Origin: Allorhizobium ampelinum S4
GTDB lineage: Bacteria > Pseudomonadota > Alphaproteobacteria > Rhizobiales > Rhizobiaceae
Assembly (NCBI RefSeq): GCF_000016285.1
Contig: NC_011989.1
Location: forward strand, 251,001 to 315,000
DNA length: 64,000 nucleotides
Direction of reading: 5' to 3'
Each line of letters opens with the position of its first letter. Positions within the stretch are counted from its first letter, which is position 1. Below the pieces are notes generated by a model. That model was not told the origin of the DNA and made no database searches. It saw only the letters and a program-made list of their open reading frames with translations. Positions 1 to 8,406 of the stretch are shown here, piece by piece. Position numbers and translations under genes: made by a program.

Positions 1-2
1 AT

Positions 3-299
3 GGCGAATGGCTCAATTCCACCCGGTTTCCAGAGGCCAAGTTCGAAACCACGGAATTTCGCGCCTTGGGAGGCGATCGCTACGAGGCGCGGGGCACCCT
101 GAGCATCAAGAACAAGCCTCTGCCGGTTGTCCTGCCCTTCAGCTTGAAAATGGAAGGCAACAAGGCGCAGGTGGAAGGCGCATTGGAACTGGATCGCGCC
201 GCGCTCAATCTTGGGATGTTTTCCGACCCATCGGCGGAATGGGTGTCGAAATCCATCAATGTGAACATTGTGGTGAATGCGACGAAGACCGGCTCCTGA
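3..299 (+). CDS. YceI-family protein, C-terminal part (5' end outside window)
   Basis: The frame is open from the window edge to a TGA at 297-299 and encodes the last 98 residues. It reads EWLNSTRFPEAKFETTEF, then a strand-rich stretch (ARGTLSIKNKPLPVVLPF), and ends in NVNIVVNAT. The F-P-x-A-x-F pattern and the alternating strands fit the C-terminal half of the YceI beta-barrel, a periplasmic lipid- or isoprenoid-binding family (family knowledge). The signal peptide and start codon lie upstream of the window. The exact ligand cannot be inferred. Confidence 0.75.
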   Translation, partial: GEWLNSTRFPEAKFETTEFRALGGDRYEARGTLSIKNKPLPVVLPFSLKMEGNKAQVEGALELDRAALNLGMFSDPSAEWVSKSINVNIVVNATKTGS

Positions 300-389
300 T
301 CGTATCCATCCATCACAGGTCCGGCCTCTTGCAGTGCCGGGCTTTGTCATGTGATATATAACGGGTGCGAAACGAGAGCGGAGCAGACG

Positions 390-740
390 ATGAGCCTGGA
401 ACTGACCGCAACGGCAGCGCTAGGGCTTTGGCATCACGTGACTTTGCGACAGGTGCAGGAGGATGGCCGCGACCTGACGCTTCGCCAGCTCTCCATCCTG
501 CTGCATATCTATCTGGTTCCGCCGCCGCATACCGTGCGGGGGCTTGCCGCCACCCTCAAGGTTACCAAGCCGGTCATTACCCGCGCACTCGATACCATGG
601 GCGGCATGGGGTTTGTTGATCGGGTGCGCGATGATATGGACAAGCGCAATGTCATCATCAAGCGCACTGTGGCAGGCGCGCTTTATCTGGAAAAATTCGG
701 CGACCTGATCATTGAGCAGGCGCGTGGCATGAGGACGTGA
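390..740 (+). CDS. MarR-family winged-helix regulator
   Basis: A 116-residue protein. The ATG at 390 is chosen because GGAG at 380-383 sits 6 nt upstream; an ATA-type extension to 351 has no ribosome site. The middle holds a winged helix: a helix-turn-helix around TVRGLAATLKVTKPVITRAL, then a wing rich in Asp, Lys and Arg (RVRDDMDKRNVIIKRT). It is short for MarR (usually about 140 aa) and has little C-terminal dimerisation helix. The stop overlaps a possible GTG start of the next gene, so the two are probably cotranscribed. The ligand and targets are unknown. Confidence 0.75.
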   Translation: MSLELTATAALGLWHHVTLRQVQEDGRDLTLRQLSILLHIYLVPPPHTVRGLAATLKVTKPVITRALDTMGGMGFVDRVRDDMDKRNVIIKRTVAGALYLEKFGDLIIEQARGMRT

Positions 741-742
741 AC

Positions 743-1603
743 ATGCAACTGGATCGCCGGCTGAACGCCTATCGACCTGATCTGGCCGATTCGGCCCTGC
801 GTGGCCAGGTGGAGGCCGAGCGTTATGTCAGCGGAACCCCGGCGCGCATTGCCGTGCCGGTTATCGCCTTGCGCCCGCGCCCGGATTTTGCCTGCGGAAT
901 CGATACGGAGGTGCTGCTGGGCGAAGAGGTTACGGTGTTTGATCGGGCCGATGGCTGGGCCTGGGTAAAGGCCGATCTGGATGGCTATGTCGGTTATCTG
1001 CCGGAAACGGCGATTGCCGCCATCGAAGCGCCGCCCACGCATTGGATAACAGTGCCACGCAGTTTCCTCTATACCGGCCCGGATCTGCGCTATCCCAATG
1101 CGCGGACCATCTCGATGGGGAGCCGGGTAACGGTCACCAGCGAGGCCGAGACCCGTGGCACCCGCTACTTTCTGCTAAGTGACGGTCATGCGGTGATTGC
1201 CGATCATTGCCGCTCCCTCGGCACGCCAGCGGGCGAGGATTATGTGGCCATCGCCGCCCGTTTTCTGGAAACACCCTATCTCTGGGGCGGACGCAGCGGG
1301 CTTGGCATTGATTGCTCCGGCCTCGTCCAGCTCTCCATGCAGATGTGCGGGCTGAGCGCTCCGCGCGACAGCGACATGCAGGCGGCAGGCCTCGGCAGCC
1401 CGATTGACCGGAGCGAGTTGCGCCGGGGTGACCTGATCTTCTGGAAAGGCCATGCTGGCATCATGGAAGATGAGCGCACCCTGCTGCATGCCAATGGCCA
1501 CACGATGAGCGTTGCCCGCGAAGACGTGGATGCCGCCATCGCCCGGATCGGCTGGCTCTATGAGCAGCCGACCGGCTATCGCCGACCGGAACGGATCGCC
1601 TAG
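743..1603 (+). CDS. NlpC/P60 cell-wall peptidase with N-terminal SH3-like domains
   Basis: A 286-residue protein. ATG 743 is preferred over GTG 737 because the GAGG at 731-734 lies 8 nt from it and only 2 nt from the GTG. Residues about 35-150 form two bacterial SH3-like modules (GWAWVKADLDGYVGYLP and a second copy), which usually bind peptidoglycan. The C-terminal NlpC/P60 domain carries the expected catalytic Cys191 in DCSGLVQ, His237 in GHAGIM and a third polar residue, His249, in LLHANGH. The family cleaves D-Glu to diamino-acid bonds in stem peptides. No signal peptide is visible, which is common for this rhizobial type. Its stop codon is the first base triplet of the repeat at 1601. Confidence 0.88.
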   Translation: MQLDRRLNAYRPDLADSALRGQVEAERYVSGTPARIAVPVIALRPRPDFACGIDTEVLLGEEVTVFDRADGWAWVKADLDGYVGYLPETAIAAIEAPPTHWITVPRSFLYTGPDLRYPNARTISMGSRVTVTSEAETRGTRYFLLSDGHAVIADHCRSLGTPAGEDYVAIAARFLETPYLWGGRSGLGIDCSGLVQLSMQMCGLSAPRDSDMQAAGLGSPIDRSELRRGDLIFWKGHAGIMEDERTLLHANGHTMSVAREDVDAAIARIGWLYEQPTGYRRPERIA

Positions 1604-1705
1604 AGCATTTCCAGCAAAAGTGTGTAGCGGTTTTGCGTCTGGAAATGCGTTAAAACAAAGAGTTAGAGTATTTATGCGTTTCTATGAAACGCGGAAATGC
1701 TCTAG
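1601..1705. repeat. RIME-like mosaic palindromic element, copy 1
   Basis: The element is about 105 bp long, bounded by TAGAGCATTTCC and its inverse GGAAATGCTCTA. It folds as two hairpins separated by an A-rich linker (TTAAAACAAAGAGTTAG). The first hairpin pairs CATTTCCAG with CTGGAAATG; the second pairs around GCGTTTC / GAAACGC. The layout matches the elements at 22634 and 59291, although the sequence class differs. It overlaps the stop codon of the NlpC/P60 gene and lies between two convergent genes. This architecture is that of rhizobial intergenic mosaic elements (family knowledge). Confidence 0.75.
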
Positions 1706-1728
1706 CCAATCCAATCAGGAGAAGCCTG

Positions 1729-4707
1729 TCAATGCGCTTCGTCCCAATTATCGGCGGCGCGGGCATCGACTTTGAGTGGGACGCGCATGGCGATGGCGGG
1801 CATGGCGGCATTTTCCATGGTGGAGACGATCACCGGCAAGGCAGCCTCGATGGCCTCATCCTCGACTTCGAAGATCAGTTCGTCATGCACCTGGAGCAAC
1901 ATCCGGGTTTTCTCGCCAAGCCCGGCCTTGGCCAGCGCCGGTTCCACCTGCACCATGGCGCGGCGGATGACATCGGCGGCGGAACCCTGGATCGGCGCGT
2001 TGATGGCTGCCCGCTCGTTGAAGGCCCGCATTGACGGGTTTGAGGATTTGATCTCCGGGTAATGGGCGCGCCGTCCGAAAATGGTTTCCACATAGCCATG
2101 CTCACGCACGAAAGCCTTGGTGCTTTCCATATAGTCCTTGATGCCGGGGAAGCGCTCGAAATATTTCTTGATGTATTCGCCCGCTTCCGCCCGCTCAATG
2201 CTGAGCTGGTTGGCAAGACCGAAGGCGGAAATACCGTAGATGATTCCGAAATTGATCGCCTTGGCGCGGCGGCGGACTTCAGACGGCATGCCATCCACAG
2301 GCACGCCGAACATTTCAGAGGCCGTCATCGCATGAATATCGACCCCATCGGCAAAGGCCTGACGCAATTGCGGAATATCCGCCACATGCGCCAGTACCCT
2401 GAGCTCGATCTGGCTATAGTCGGCAGACAGTAGCTTATGGCCTGGGGTGGAAATGAAGGCGGTGCGGATCTTGCGGCCTTCTGCCGTGCGCACCGGAATA
2501 TTTTGCAGGTTCGGCTCGGATGACGACAGGCGACCGGTGGTGGTGGCCGCCATCGAATAGGATGTGTGGACCCGCTTGGTCTGCGGGTGGACATAGCCGG
2601 GCAGGGCGTCGGTATAGGTGGATTTCAGCTTGGTCAGCTGGCGCCAATCGACGATCTTGCGGGGCAGGGGCTCACCCTGGGCGGCCAGATCTTCCAGCAC
2701 CTGCGCGGACGTCGACCATTGGCCGGTCTTGGTTTTTGAGCCGCCGGGCAGGTTCATTCTGCCAAACAGGATATCGCCCAGCTGTTTGGGCGAGCCGACA
2801 TTGAAGCGCTCGCCAGCCAATTCGTAAATTTCATCCTCAAAGGCGGCGGCCTTCTGTGCCAACTCGCCAGACAGCCGCGAGAGGATCTGTCGGTCGATGG
2901 TAATGCCGCGCTCTTCCATATCAGCCAGAACCGGCACCAGGGGCCGTTCCAGCCGCTCATAGACGCGGGCCAGACCGACGGCGGCAAGCCGTGGTTTCAG
3001 CACCAGCCAGAGACGCAGCGTGACGTCCGCATCTTCTGCGGCGTAGGCGGTGGCCTTGTCGATATCGACGAGATCGAAGGTGACAAGCGATTTGCCGGAG
3101 CCAGCGACCTCCTTATAGGGGATGGGCGTATGTCCGAGCCACCGCTCCGACAGGCTGTCCATGCCATGCGCGCCGACGCCAGCTTCCAGCACATAGGACA
3201 GCAGCATCGTATCGTCGAAGCCCCTGATAACAATGCCGTGCCGCTTCATGACAAGGTAATCGTATTTCAGGTTCTGCGCCACTTTTAGAACCGAAGCATC
3301 TTCCAGTAGGCCCTTCAAGGCGGTAAGCGCCGCATCCATCGGGATCTGGTTTTCCGCCAGTTTCAGGCCGTCGCTGAACAGGTCATCTCGCCCGGTCTTG
3401 TGGCCAAGCGGCACATAGGCGGCGCGAATGGTTGCTGCGCCCGGCGAGGCCGCATTATCCTGAAGGGCCAGCGACACACCGACCAGATCAGCCTGCATCG
3501 GGTCAAGCGAGGTGGTTTCCGTATCGAAGGCGACAAAACCGGCCTCCCGCGCCGCGGCAATCCAGCCTTCCAGGGTGGGAAGATCGCGAATGGTCACGTA
3601 GGCGGATCGGTCGATGGGCTGGCCACCAAAGGCCGATTGCCGGGCCGCGGCAAGATCGGCAGGCGTCGCGCCCTCGGCCTTGGCGGATTGTGCCGTGGGT
3701 CCGGCTTCTTGGCCGGAGGCGGGCGTTTGAGCTGCGGCACCGGCATCGAGATCCGGGCCACGGGCCGAGGCACCCCATTCCACCGAGATCGTGGCGGGCT
3801 CGATGGCGCCAGCATCACAATCGCAATTGTCGGCGACGCGCCGTGTCAGCGAGGTGAATTCCATGGCCTTCAGGAAGGCGACCAGCTTTGGTCCATCCTG
3901 CTTTTCCAGCATCAGCGCATCCAGCGGCATGTCCAGCGGCACGTCGGTGCGCAGCGTTACCAATTGCCGCGACAGCTTGACCAGTTCGGCACCTGCCAGA
4001 ATGTTTTCGCGCCGCTTGTTCTGCTTGATTTCGGAGGCCCGAGCCATCAGCGTGTCCAGATCGCCATATTCCTCCAGCAATTGCGCCGCCGTCTTCGGGC
4101 CGATGCCGGGAATGCCGGGAATATTATCGGTGCTGTCGCCGGTCAGCGATTGCAGGTCGATCATCTTTTCCGGCGGCACACCCCATTTCTCGATGACATC
4201 GGGAATGCCGATCTGCTTGTCCTTCATGCTGTCATACATATGGACATTGGCAGTCACCAACTGCATCAGGTCCTTGTCGGAAGAGACGATTGTGACATCC
4301 GCTCCGATGGCTTCGGCGGCCCGCGCATAGGTGGCGATAATGTCATCGGCCTCGAAGCCTTCGGTTTCGATGCAGGGCAGGTTGAAGGCCCGCGTCGCCT
4401 GGCGGATCAGTCCGAATTGTGGCACGAGATCTTCCGGCGGGGCGGAGCGATTGGCCTTGTATTCGGGATAGAGATCCTTGCGGAAGGTTTTTGACGAATA
4501 GTCGAAAATCACAGCAAGGTGGGTGGGTGTGACGCCGACTGACGTGTCGCGTGCTTCGGTCAGCAGCTTCCACATCATATTGCAAAAGCCCGAGACCGCG
4601 CCGACCGGCAGCCCGTCCGATTTGCGGGTCAGCGCCGGAAGCGCATGGAAGGCCCGGAAGATGAAGCCGGAGCCGTCGACAAGAAAGAGATGATCGCCTT
4701 TTTTCAT
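1729..4707 (-). CDS. polA: DNA polymerase I
   Basis: A 992-residue repair and Okazaki-fragment-processing polymerase. The start is set at the ATG at 4707 (MKKGDHLFLVDGSGFIFRAF), the usual N-terminus; a longer frame to 4749 has no support. Order of domains: a 5'-3' exonuclease (residues about 1-290, DDIIATYA, GDSTDNIPGIPGIGPKTA), a low-complexity Ala/Gly/Gln linker of about 60 residues, an intact 3'-5' proofreading domain (FDTETTSLDP), then the polymerase with motif A (DYSQIELRVLAH), motif B (RRRAKAINFGIIYG) and motif C (QVHDELIFEV). It is longer than E. coli Pol I (928 aa) mainly because of the linker. The gene is convergent with the NlpC/P60 gene. Confidence 0.98.
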   Translation of the reverse strand: MKKGDHLFLVDGSGFIFRAFHALPALTRKSDGLPVGAVSGFCNMMWKLLTEARDTSVGVTPTHLAVIFDYSSKTFRKDLYPEYKANRSAPPEDLVPQFGLIRQATRAFNLPCIETEGFEADDIIATYARAAEAIGADVTIVSSDKDLMQLVTANVHMYDSMKDKQIGIPDVIEKWGVPPEKMIDLQSLTGDSTDNIPGIPGIGPKTAAQLLEEYGDLDTLMARASEIKQNKRRENILAGAELVKLSRQLVTLRTDVPLDMPLDALMLEKQDGPKLVAFLKAMEFTSLTRRVADNCDCDAGAIEPATISVEWGASARGPDLDAGAAAQTPASGQEAGPTAQSAKAEGATPADLAAARQSAFGGQPIDRSAYVTIRDLPTLEGWIAAAREAGFVAFDTETTSLDPMQADLVGVSLALQDNAASPGAATIRAAYVPLGHKTGRDDLFSDGLKLAENQIPMDAALTALKGLLEDASVLKVAQNLKYDYLVMKRHGIVIRGFDDTMLLSYVLEAGVGAHGMDSLSERWLGHTPIPYKEVAGSGKSLVTFDLVDIDKATAYAAEDADVTLRLWLVLKPRLAAVGLARVYERLERPLVPVLADMEERGITIDRQILSRLSGELAQKAAAFEDEIYELAGERFNVGSPKQLGDILFGRMNLPGGSKTKTGQWSTSAQVLEDLAAQGEPLPRKIVDWRQLTKLKSTYTDALPGYVHPQTKRVHTSYSMAATTTGRLSSSEPNLQNIPVRTAEGRKIRTAFISTPGHKLLSADYSQIELRVLAHVADIPQLRQAFADGVDIHAMTASEMFGVPVDGMPSEVRRRAKAINFGIIYGISAFGLANQLSIERAEAGEYIKKYFERFPGIKDYMESTKAFVREHGYVETIFGRRAHYPEIKSSNPSMRAFNERAAINAPIQGSAADVIRRAMVQVEPALAKAGLGEKTRMLLQVHDELIFEVEDEAIEAALPVIVSTMENAAMPAIAMRVPLKVDARAADNWDEAH

Positions 4708-4869
4708 GCGCCAAGGGATAGCGCGGCGGCTCAAAAAGGTCCATGCCACATCACGCCAAAACCGTTTACAGAGTGAAGTGACGATTTTTCTGTGTCATCA
4801 CGAAAAGCTTACCGCTTTGTAATCATTCCTTCCCTTGAAAAAACACATTTGGCCGCGCATTTACTAGTC

Positions 4870-5020
4870 AGCGGCGCATGATTAGCACCGCAGTCTGAAA
4901 GTTGGCTCGTCCCCCGCCGCTTCAGACTTCAGGACAAAGGCCTTATCCCCCCTCTCCGGGCCTTTGTCCCCTGTTACGAAAAGTCGTCACGGCGCCGCCT
5001 CCAGCCGTGACGACTTTTTT
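4870..5020 (+). ncRNA. Small RNA with three hairpins, probable alpha-r7 (Smr7C-type) family member
   Basis: Three perfect hairpins follow one another. Hairpin 1 pairs AGTCTGAA (4892-4899) with TTCAGACT (4921-4928) around a C-rich loop. Hairpin 2 pairs GGACAAAGGCC (4932-4942) with 4959-4969 around a loop rich in C and CU. Hairpin 3 is a 15-bp terminator stem followed by a T run. A CTTGAA at 4834-4839 and a CATTTA-like -10 about 18 nt later suggest a start near 4870 and a transcript of about 150 nt. From memory, Smr7C of Sinorhizobium lies between polA and a MarR gene, exactly as here. The C-rich loops suggest trans-acting pairing with ribosome-binding sites (inference). Confidence 0.82.
4979..5020 (+). 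terminator. Rho-independent terminator of the small RNA
   Basis: Positions 4979-4993 pair perfectly with 5004-5018 (15 bp, G+C-rich core) around a 10-nt loop, and the 3' arm runs into six T residues. Confidence 0.9.
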
Positions 5021-5093
5021 GTTTGTGCCTGGCATTTCTGCTATAAAGGTGGCCACATTGCCTCGGCTTTGAAACCGGCCTATCATCGCCACC

Positions 5094-5543
5094 ATGCTGT
5101 TTGATCGTCGGCAATCGCCAACCTATCTCGTGAGCCAGCTCGCCAAGGAATTTGCCCGTGCCTTACAGGTTCGGGCCGAAGGGCTCGGCTTTTCCGCCGG
5201 TCAGTTTCCAATCCTGCTGGAGCTTTGGGAAGAGCAAGGCCTGACCCAGAAGCAATTGCTGGAGCGGGTGGCTGTGGAACAGGCGACCATGGCCAATACC
5301 CTGTCTCGCATGGAGCGCGACGGATTGATCGAGCGAAAGCCCCATCCGAGCGATCGACGTGCGCAACTGGTTTTCCTGACCGCCAAGGGGGAGGGGTTGC
5401 GGGATCAGGCTATTTCCGCAGCCTGCGAGGCGGATGACGCTCTTTTCCATGGGTTTCGGCGTTTCGAGAAGGAATTGATGCTGGAATTCATTCGTCAGGC
5501 CCTGGAAAATGCCCGCAGCAGCGACAAAAGCTCAAATATTTGA
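5094..5543 (+). CDS. MarR-family transcriptional regulator
   Basis: A 149-residue protein of standard MarR length. The winged helix is clear: LTQKQLLERVAVEQATMANT (helix-turn-helix) followed by LSRMERDGLIERKPHPSDRR, where the D-x-R wing motif is intact, then AQLVFLTAKG. Flanking helices at both ends would form the dimer interface. It stands alone, 73 nt after the small-RNA terminator, and is followed by a dipeptidase gene. The effector is unknown. Many MarR proteins repress efflux or aromatic-compound genes, but no such target is adjacent. Confidence 0.92.
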   Translation: MLFDRRQSPTYLVSQLAKEFARALQVRAEGLGFSAGQFPILLELWEEQGLTQKQLLERVAVEQATMANTLSRMERDGLIERKPHPSDRRAQLVFLTAKGEGLRDQAISAACEADDALFHGFRRFEKELMLEFIRQALENARSSDKSSNI

Positions 5544-5615
5544 CGCTGTTTGTCTCGAAACTGTCGGGCTCATGGTCTATCGTCCCGGCTGATTTGAACA
5601 GTCCAGGACATGCCC

Positions 5616-7004
5616 ATGACCGATCTAGCCCCCATTCTCGCCGAGGCCGACAAGGCGCTGCCACAAAGCCTTGATCGGCTTTTCGACCTTGTGCGTATTG
5701 CCTCGATTTCCACCGACCCGGCCTATAAGGCCGATTGCCGTAAGGCAGCGGAATGGCTGGCGCAGGAGCTGAAGGGTCTAGGCTTCAATGCCTCCGTGCG
5801 CGACACGCCCGGTCACCCGATGGTCGTTGGCCATCACGATGCTGACCGCCCGGATGCGCCACATGTGCTGTTTTACGGCCATTACGATGTGCAGCCGGTC
5901 GATCCGCTCGATCTCTGGGAAAACGATCCGTTCGAGCCTGCCATCAAGGAGATCGAGCCGGGCCGCAAGGTGATCACCGGACGCGGCACCTCCGATGACA
6001 AGGGCCAATTGATGACCTTTGTCGAGGCCTGCCGGGCCTATAAAGCCGTGCATGGCGGCCTGCCCATCAAGATCACCATCCTGTTCGAGGGCGAGGAAGA
6101 ATCCGGTTCGCCTTCGCTGAAGCCATTTCTTGCGGCCAATGAAGACGAGCTGAAATGCGATTTCGCCCTGGTCTGCGACACCGGGATGTGGGACCGCGAG
6201 ACTCCGGCGATTGCGGCAGCCCTGCGCGGCCTGGTTGGCGAGGAAGTGACCGTGACGGCGGCGGATCGTGATCTGCATTCCGGCCTGTTCGGCGGGGCTG
6301 CGGCCAATCCGATCCATATTCTCGCTAAGGTGCTGGCCGACCTGCATGACGAGACGGGCCGGGTCACCATTGATGGTTTCTACGAGGGTGTCGAGGAAAC
6401 ACCAGTCAACATCAAGGCCTCCTGGGAAAAGCTGGGCCGCACTGCCGACAAATTTCTCAATGATGTCGGCCTGTCGATCCCATCAGGCGAAACAGGCCGC
6501 AGCGTCCTGGAATTGACCTGGGCGCGTCCGACCGCCGAAGTCAACGGCATTACCGGTGGCTATACCGGCGAAGGCTTCAAAACCGTGATCGCCTCCAAGG
6601 CGTCAGCGAAAGTGTCTTTCCGTCTGGTCGGTGAGCAGGACCCGGCGAAAATCCGCGAAAACTTCCGGGCTTTCGTCAAGGCGCGCATTCCCGGCGACTG
6701 CTCGGTTGAATTTCACGAGCATGGGGCATCGCCAGCCATCCAGCTTCCCTATGATTCGCCCTTCCTGACCAAGGCTAAATCCGCTCTTTCGGATGAATGG
6801 CCAAAGCCCGCTGAAGTGATCGGCATGGGCGGCTCTATCCCGATAGTCGGGGATTTCCAGACCATGCTCGGCATGGATTCGCTGCTGGTCGGCTTTGGCC
6901 TGGTGGATGACCGCATCCACTCGCCTAATGAGAAATACGAGCTGGAATCTTTCCACAAGGGTATCCGGTCCTGGATCCGTATTCTGGACGCGCTGGCGCA
7001 CTGA
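5616..7004 (+). CDS. M20-family dipeptidase / metallopeptidase
   Basis: A 462-residue cytosolic hydrolase. ATG 5616 is preferred over ATG 5610 because AGGA at 5605-5608 is 7 nt from it and only 1 nt from the earlier codon. Di-zinc ligands and catalytic residues of the M20 clan are in order: GHYDVQP (metal His and catalytic Asp), GRGTSDDKG (bridging Asp), FEGEEESGSPS (general-base Glu and metal Glu), a later Asp in CDTGMWD, and the last metal His in DDRIHSPNEKYEL. The bacterial dimerisation lid lies between about residues 210 and 330. It resembles the dipeptidase group (cytosolic non-specific dipeptidase-like, WENDPFEP) more than DapE or ArgE. The substrate is not determined. Confidence 0.93.
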   Translation: MTDLAPILAEADKALPQSLDRLFDLVRIASISTDPAYKADCRKAAEWLAQELKGLGFNASVRDTPGHPMVVGHHDADRPDAPHVLFYGHYDVQPVDPLDLWENDPFEPAIKEIEPGRKVITGRGTSDDKGQLMTFVEACRAYKAVHGGLPIKITILFEGEEESGSPSLKPFLAANEDELKCDFALVCDTGMWDRETPAIAAALRGLVGEEVTVTAADRDLHSGLFGGAAANPIHILAKVLADLHDETGRVTIDGFYEGVEETPVNIKASWEKLGRTADKFLNDVGLSIPSGETGRSVLELTWARPTAEVNGITGGYTGEGFKTVIASKASAKVSFRLVGEQDPAKIRENFRAFVKARIPGDCSVEFHEHGASPAIQLPYDSPFLTKAKSALSDEWPKPAEVIGMGGSIPIVGDFQTMLGMDSLLVGFGLVDDRIHSPNEKYELESFHKGIRSWIRILDALAH

Positions 7005-7026
7005 TACCAAACACGCGATTGCGACG

Positions 7027-7052
7027 ACGCCCGGACGAACTCCGGGCGTTTT
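7027..7052 (+). terminator. Rho-independent terminator after the M20 dipeptidase gene
   Basis: ACGCCCGGA (7027-7035) pairs perfectly with TCCGGGCGT (7041-7049) around a 5-nt loop, followed by TTTT. It lies 22 nt after the stop codon. Confidence 0.88.
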
Positions 7053-7103
7053 CATTTGGATCGCGTATCGTGGCGTGGAAAAATGATAAGGGGCCAGAAA
7101 AGC

Positions 7104-7235
7104 AAAAAGGCCGGGGAGTAAACCCGACCTTTCCAAAACTCGCTCTTATCGTTGCCAGTACATCCGTGGTCAACGAAGCGCGAGGCTTCAACCTGAAGGA
7201 GGACCGGGTTTTCACCCTGTTTGCTGCGTTTTAAT
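7104..7235 (-). ncRNA. Candidate structured small RNA, family not recognised
   Basis: On the minus strand a good terminator is present: GGTCGGG (7129-7123) pairs with CCCGGCC (7115-7109) with one G-U, followed by TTTTTGCTTTT. No protein gene on that strand needs it, because the neighbouring dipeptidase gene runs the other way and has its own terminator. Upstream on the minus strand are further small stems (GAAGC...GCTTC near 7175-7190; CCGGGTTTTCACCC) and a CCTCCTTC stretch that could pair with ribosome sites. The frames through it look non-coding. The 5' end at about 7235 is a guess. Confidence 0.45.
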
Positions 7236-7464
7236 GAGTATCGCGCCAAATGCCTAAACTTGTATTAAGCATCGTCAGCGACCTCGGCAGCAATGCCCCG
7301 TCCTTCACGTCTTCAACATAAATGGCATCTCATTGAGGCTTTTCAAGGGCTCCAGTTGATTTTCTTGCCAGTTATTTTCTTGATCATCCCGATGCGATGT
7401 CTGGAAGATCATCCGATGTCTGCAAGCTCTTGCAGGTTGGCGCTTGTCCTTTTATGAAAAGACC

Positions 7465-7923
7465 ATGAGCCTTACATCCGTTCAAGATTTCTTTTCGGCC
7501 CACGCGCCGGATATCACCGTGATTGAAACCGAGCAAAGCTCGGCCACCGTGCCTTTGGCCGCCCTGGCGCATGGTGTCGAGCCGGACCAGATCGCCAAGA
7601 CCCTTTGTTTGCGGGTTGGGGACGTCATCATGCTGGTGGTTGCCGCAGGCGAGCGAAGGCTAGACAACAAGAAATTCAAGGAGCGGTTCGGGGGCAAGCC
7701 CCGTATGCTGGGAGCGGAAGAGGTCGTGGCGCTGACCGGCCATCCAGTGGGTGGCGTTTGTCCTTTCGGGCTGGCCACCCCGCTTCCTGTGTTTTGCGAT
7801 ACGTCGTTGCAGCGTTTCGACATTGTTGTCCCTGCCGCCGGAGCCACCAATTCCGCCGTCAAGATTGCGCCGCAACGCATAGTCGATCTGACCGGGGCGG
7901 AATGGGTCGATGTCTGCCAATAA
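7465..7923 (+). CDS. YbaK/ProX-type aminoacyl-tRNA deacylase
   Basis: A 152-residue protein counted from ATG 7465; a TTG at 7444 would add 7 residues. The YbaK/EbsC fold is recognisable: SATVPLAALAHGVEPDQIAKTL, then AAGERRLDNKKFKERFGGK with the conserved lysine region, then GHPVGGVCPFGL and the end motif RFDIVVPAAG. Members free-standing from prolyl-tRNA synthetase hydrolyse misacylated tRNA such as Cys-tRNA(Pro) or Ala-tRNA(Pro). The substrate of this one is not fixed by the sequence. It is monocistronic and convergent with the DUF883-like gene. Confidence 0.88.
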   Translation: MSLTSVQDFFSAHAPDITVIETEQSSATVPLAALAHGVEPDQIAKTLCLRVGDVIMLVVAAGERRLDNKKFKERFGGKPRMLGAEEVVALTGHPVGGVCPFGLATPLPVFCDTSLQRFDIVVPAAGATNSAVKIAPQRIVDLTGAEWVDVCQ

Positions 7924-7960
7924 GATAAAGGGTCATTGATATCAGTGATCGAATACAAAA

Positions 7961-7990
7961 AAGGCGGCGCAGGATGCGCCGCCTTTCCTC
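7961..7990. terminator. Bidirectional terminator between convergent genes
   Basis: AAGGCGGCGCA (7961-7971) pairs with TGCGCCGCCTT (7975-7985). A-rich sequence lies on the left and TTTCC on the right, so it can serve the + strand deacylase gene and the - strand DUF883-like gene. Confidence 0.8.
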
Positions 7991-8051
7991 CTCGCCATAA
8001 AACGACGAATGCCTGTTTTCCGAAACTGCATAGCAGTTTCAGATCAGTGCC

Positions 8052-8375
8052 TTAGTACCAACGACGGCGGGGTTCTGGCGTGGACTGGCTTGCCACCAGA
8101 TAACCAATGAACGCACCCACCAGAGCAATGCCGAGCAGAGCGGTCGATGTTGCAGTCGGATGCTCGCGCACGATACCAGCAACCGATGTTGCCTCATCCT
8201 TGGCATAGCGTGCCACGTCCTGCGCGCTGCGGGCAGCGTTGCTCAGCGCATGAGATGTGGTTCCGCGAACCTGATCGGCCACAGAATGACCCTGCTCAGC
8301 CAACTTGTCCTTCAATTGCGCGATCTGAGCCTGAAGCTCACGCATTTCAGCTTGCATACGCGTCGTATCAGCCAT
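8052..8375 (-). CDS. DUF883 / ElaB-YqjD-like membrane-anchored protein
   Basis: A 107-residue protein starting MADTTRMQAEMREL. The start at 8375 follows AGGGAG on the minus strand; a longer frame to 8417 would run through the promoter. Residues 1-65 form an amphipathic coiled coil (LQAQIAQLKDKLAEQ) with Ala/Ser-rich helices. Residues about 77-97 form one membrane helix (TALLGIALVGAFIGYLV), and the tail is Arg-rich (EPRRRWY). E. coli ElaB/YqjD are stationary-phase inner-membrane proteins that bind ribosomes. The same architecture and the EcfG-type promoter upstream suggest a general-stress role here (inference). Confidence 0.85.
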   Translation of the reverse strand: MADTTRMQAEMRELQAQIAQLKDKLAEQGHSVADQVRGTTSHALSNAARSAQDVARYAKDEATSVAGIVREHPTATSTALLGIALVGAFIGYLVASQSTPEPRRRWY

Positions 8376-8406
8376 GGGTAACTCCCTGTTGTGTTTTCGG
8401 GAAAAT

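Noticed and set aside
3400..4494. 364-codon frame on the + strand
   Set aside because: It lies wholly antisense to polA, whose motifs are beyond doubt; the product is Arg/Gly-rich without any domain.
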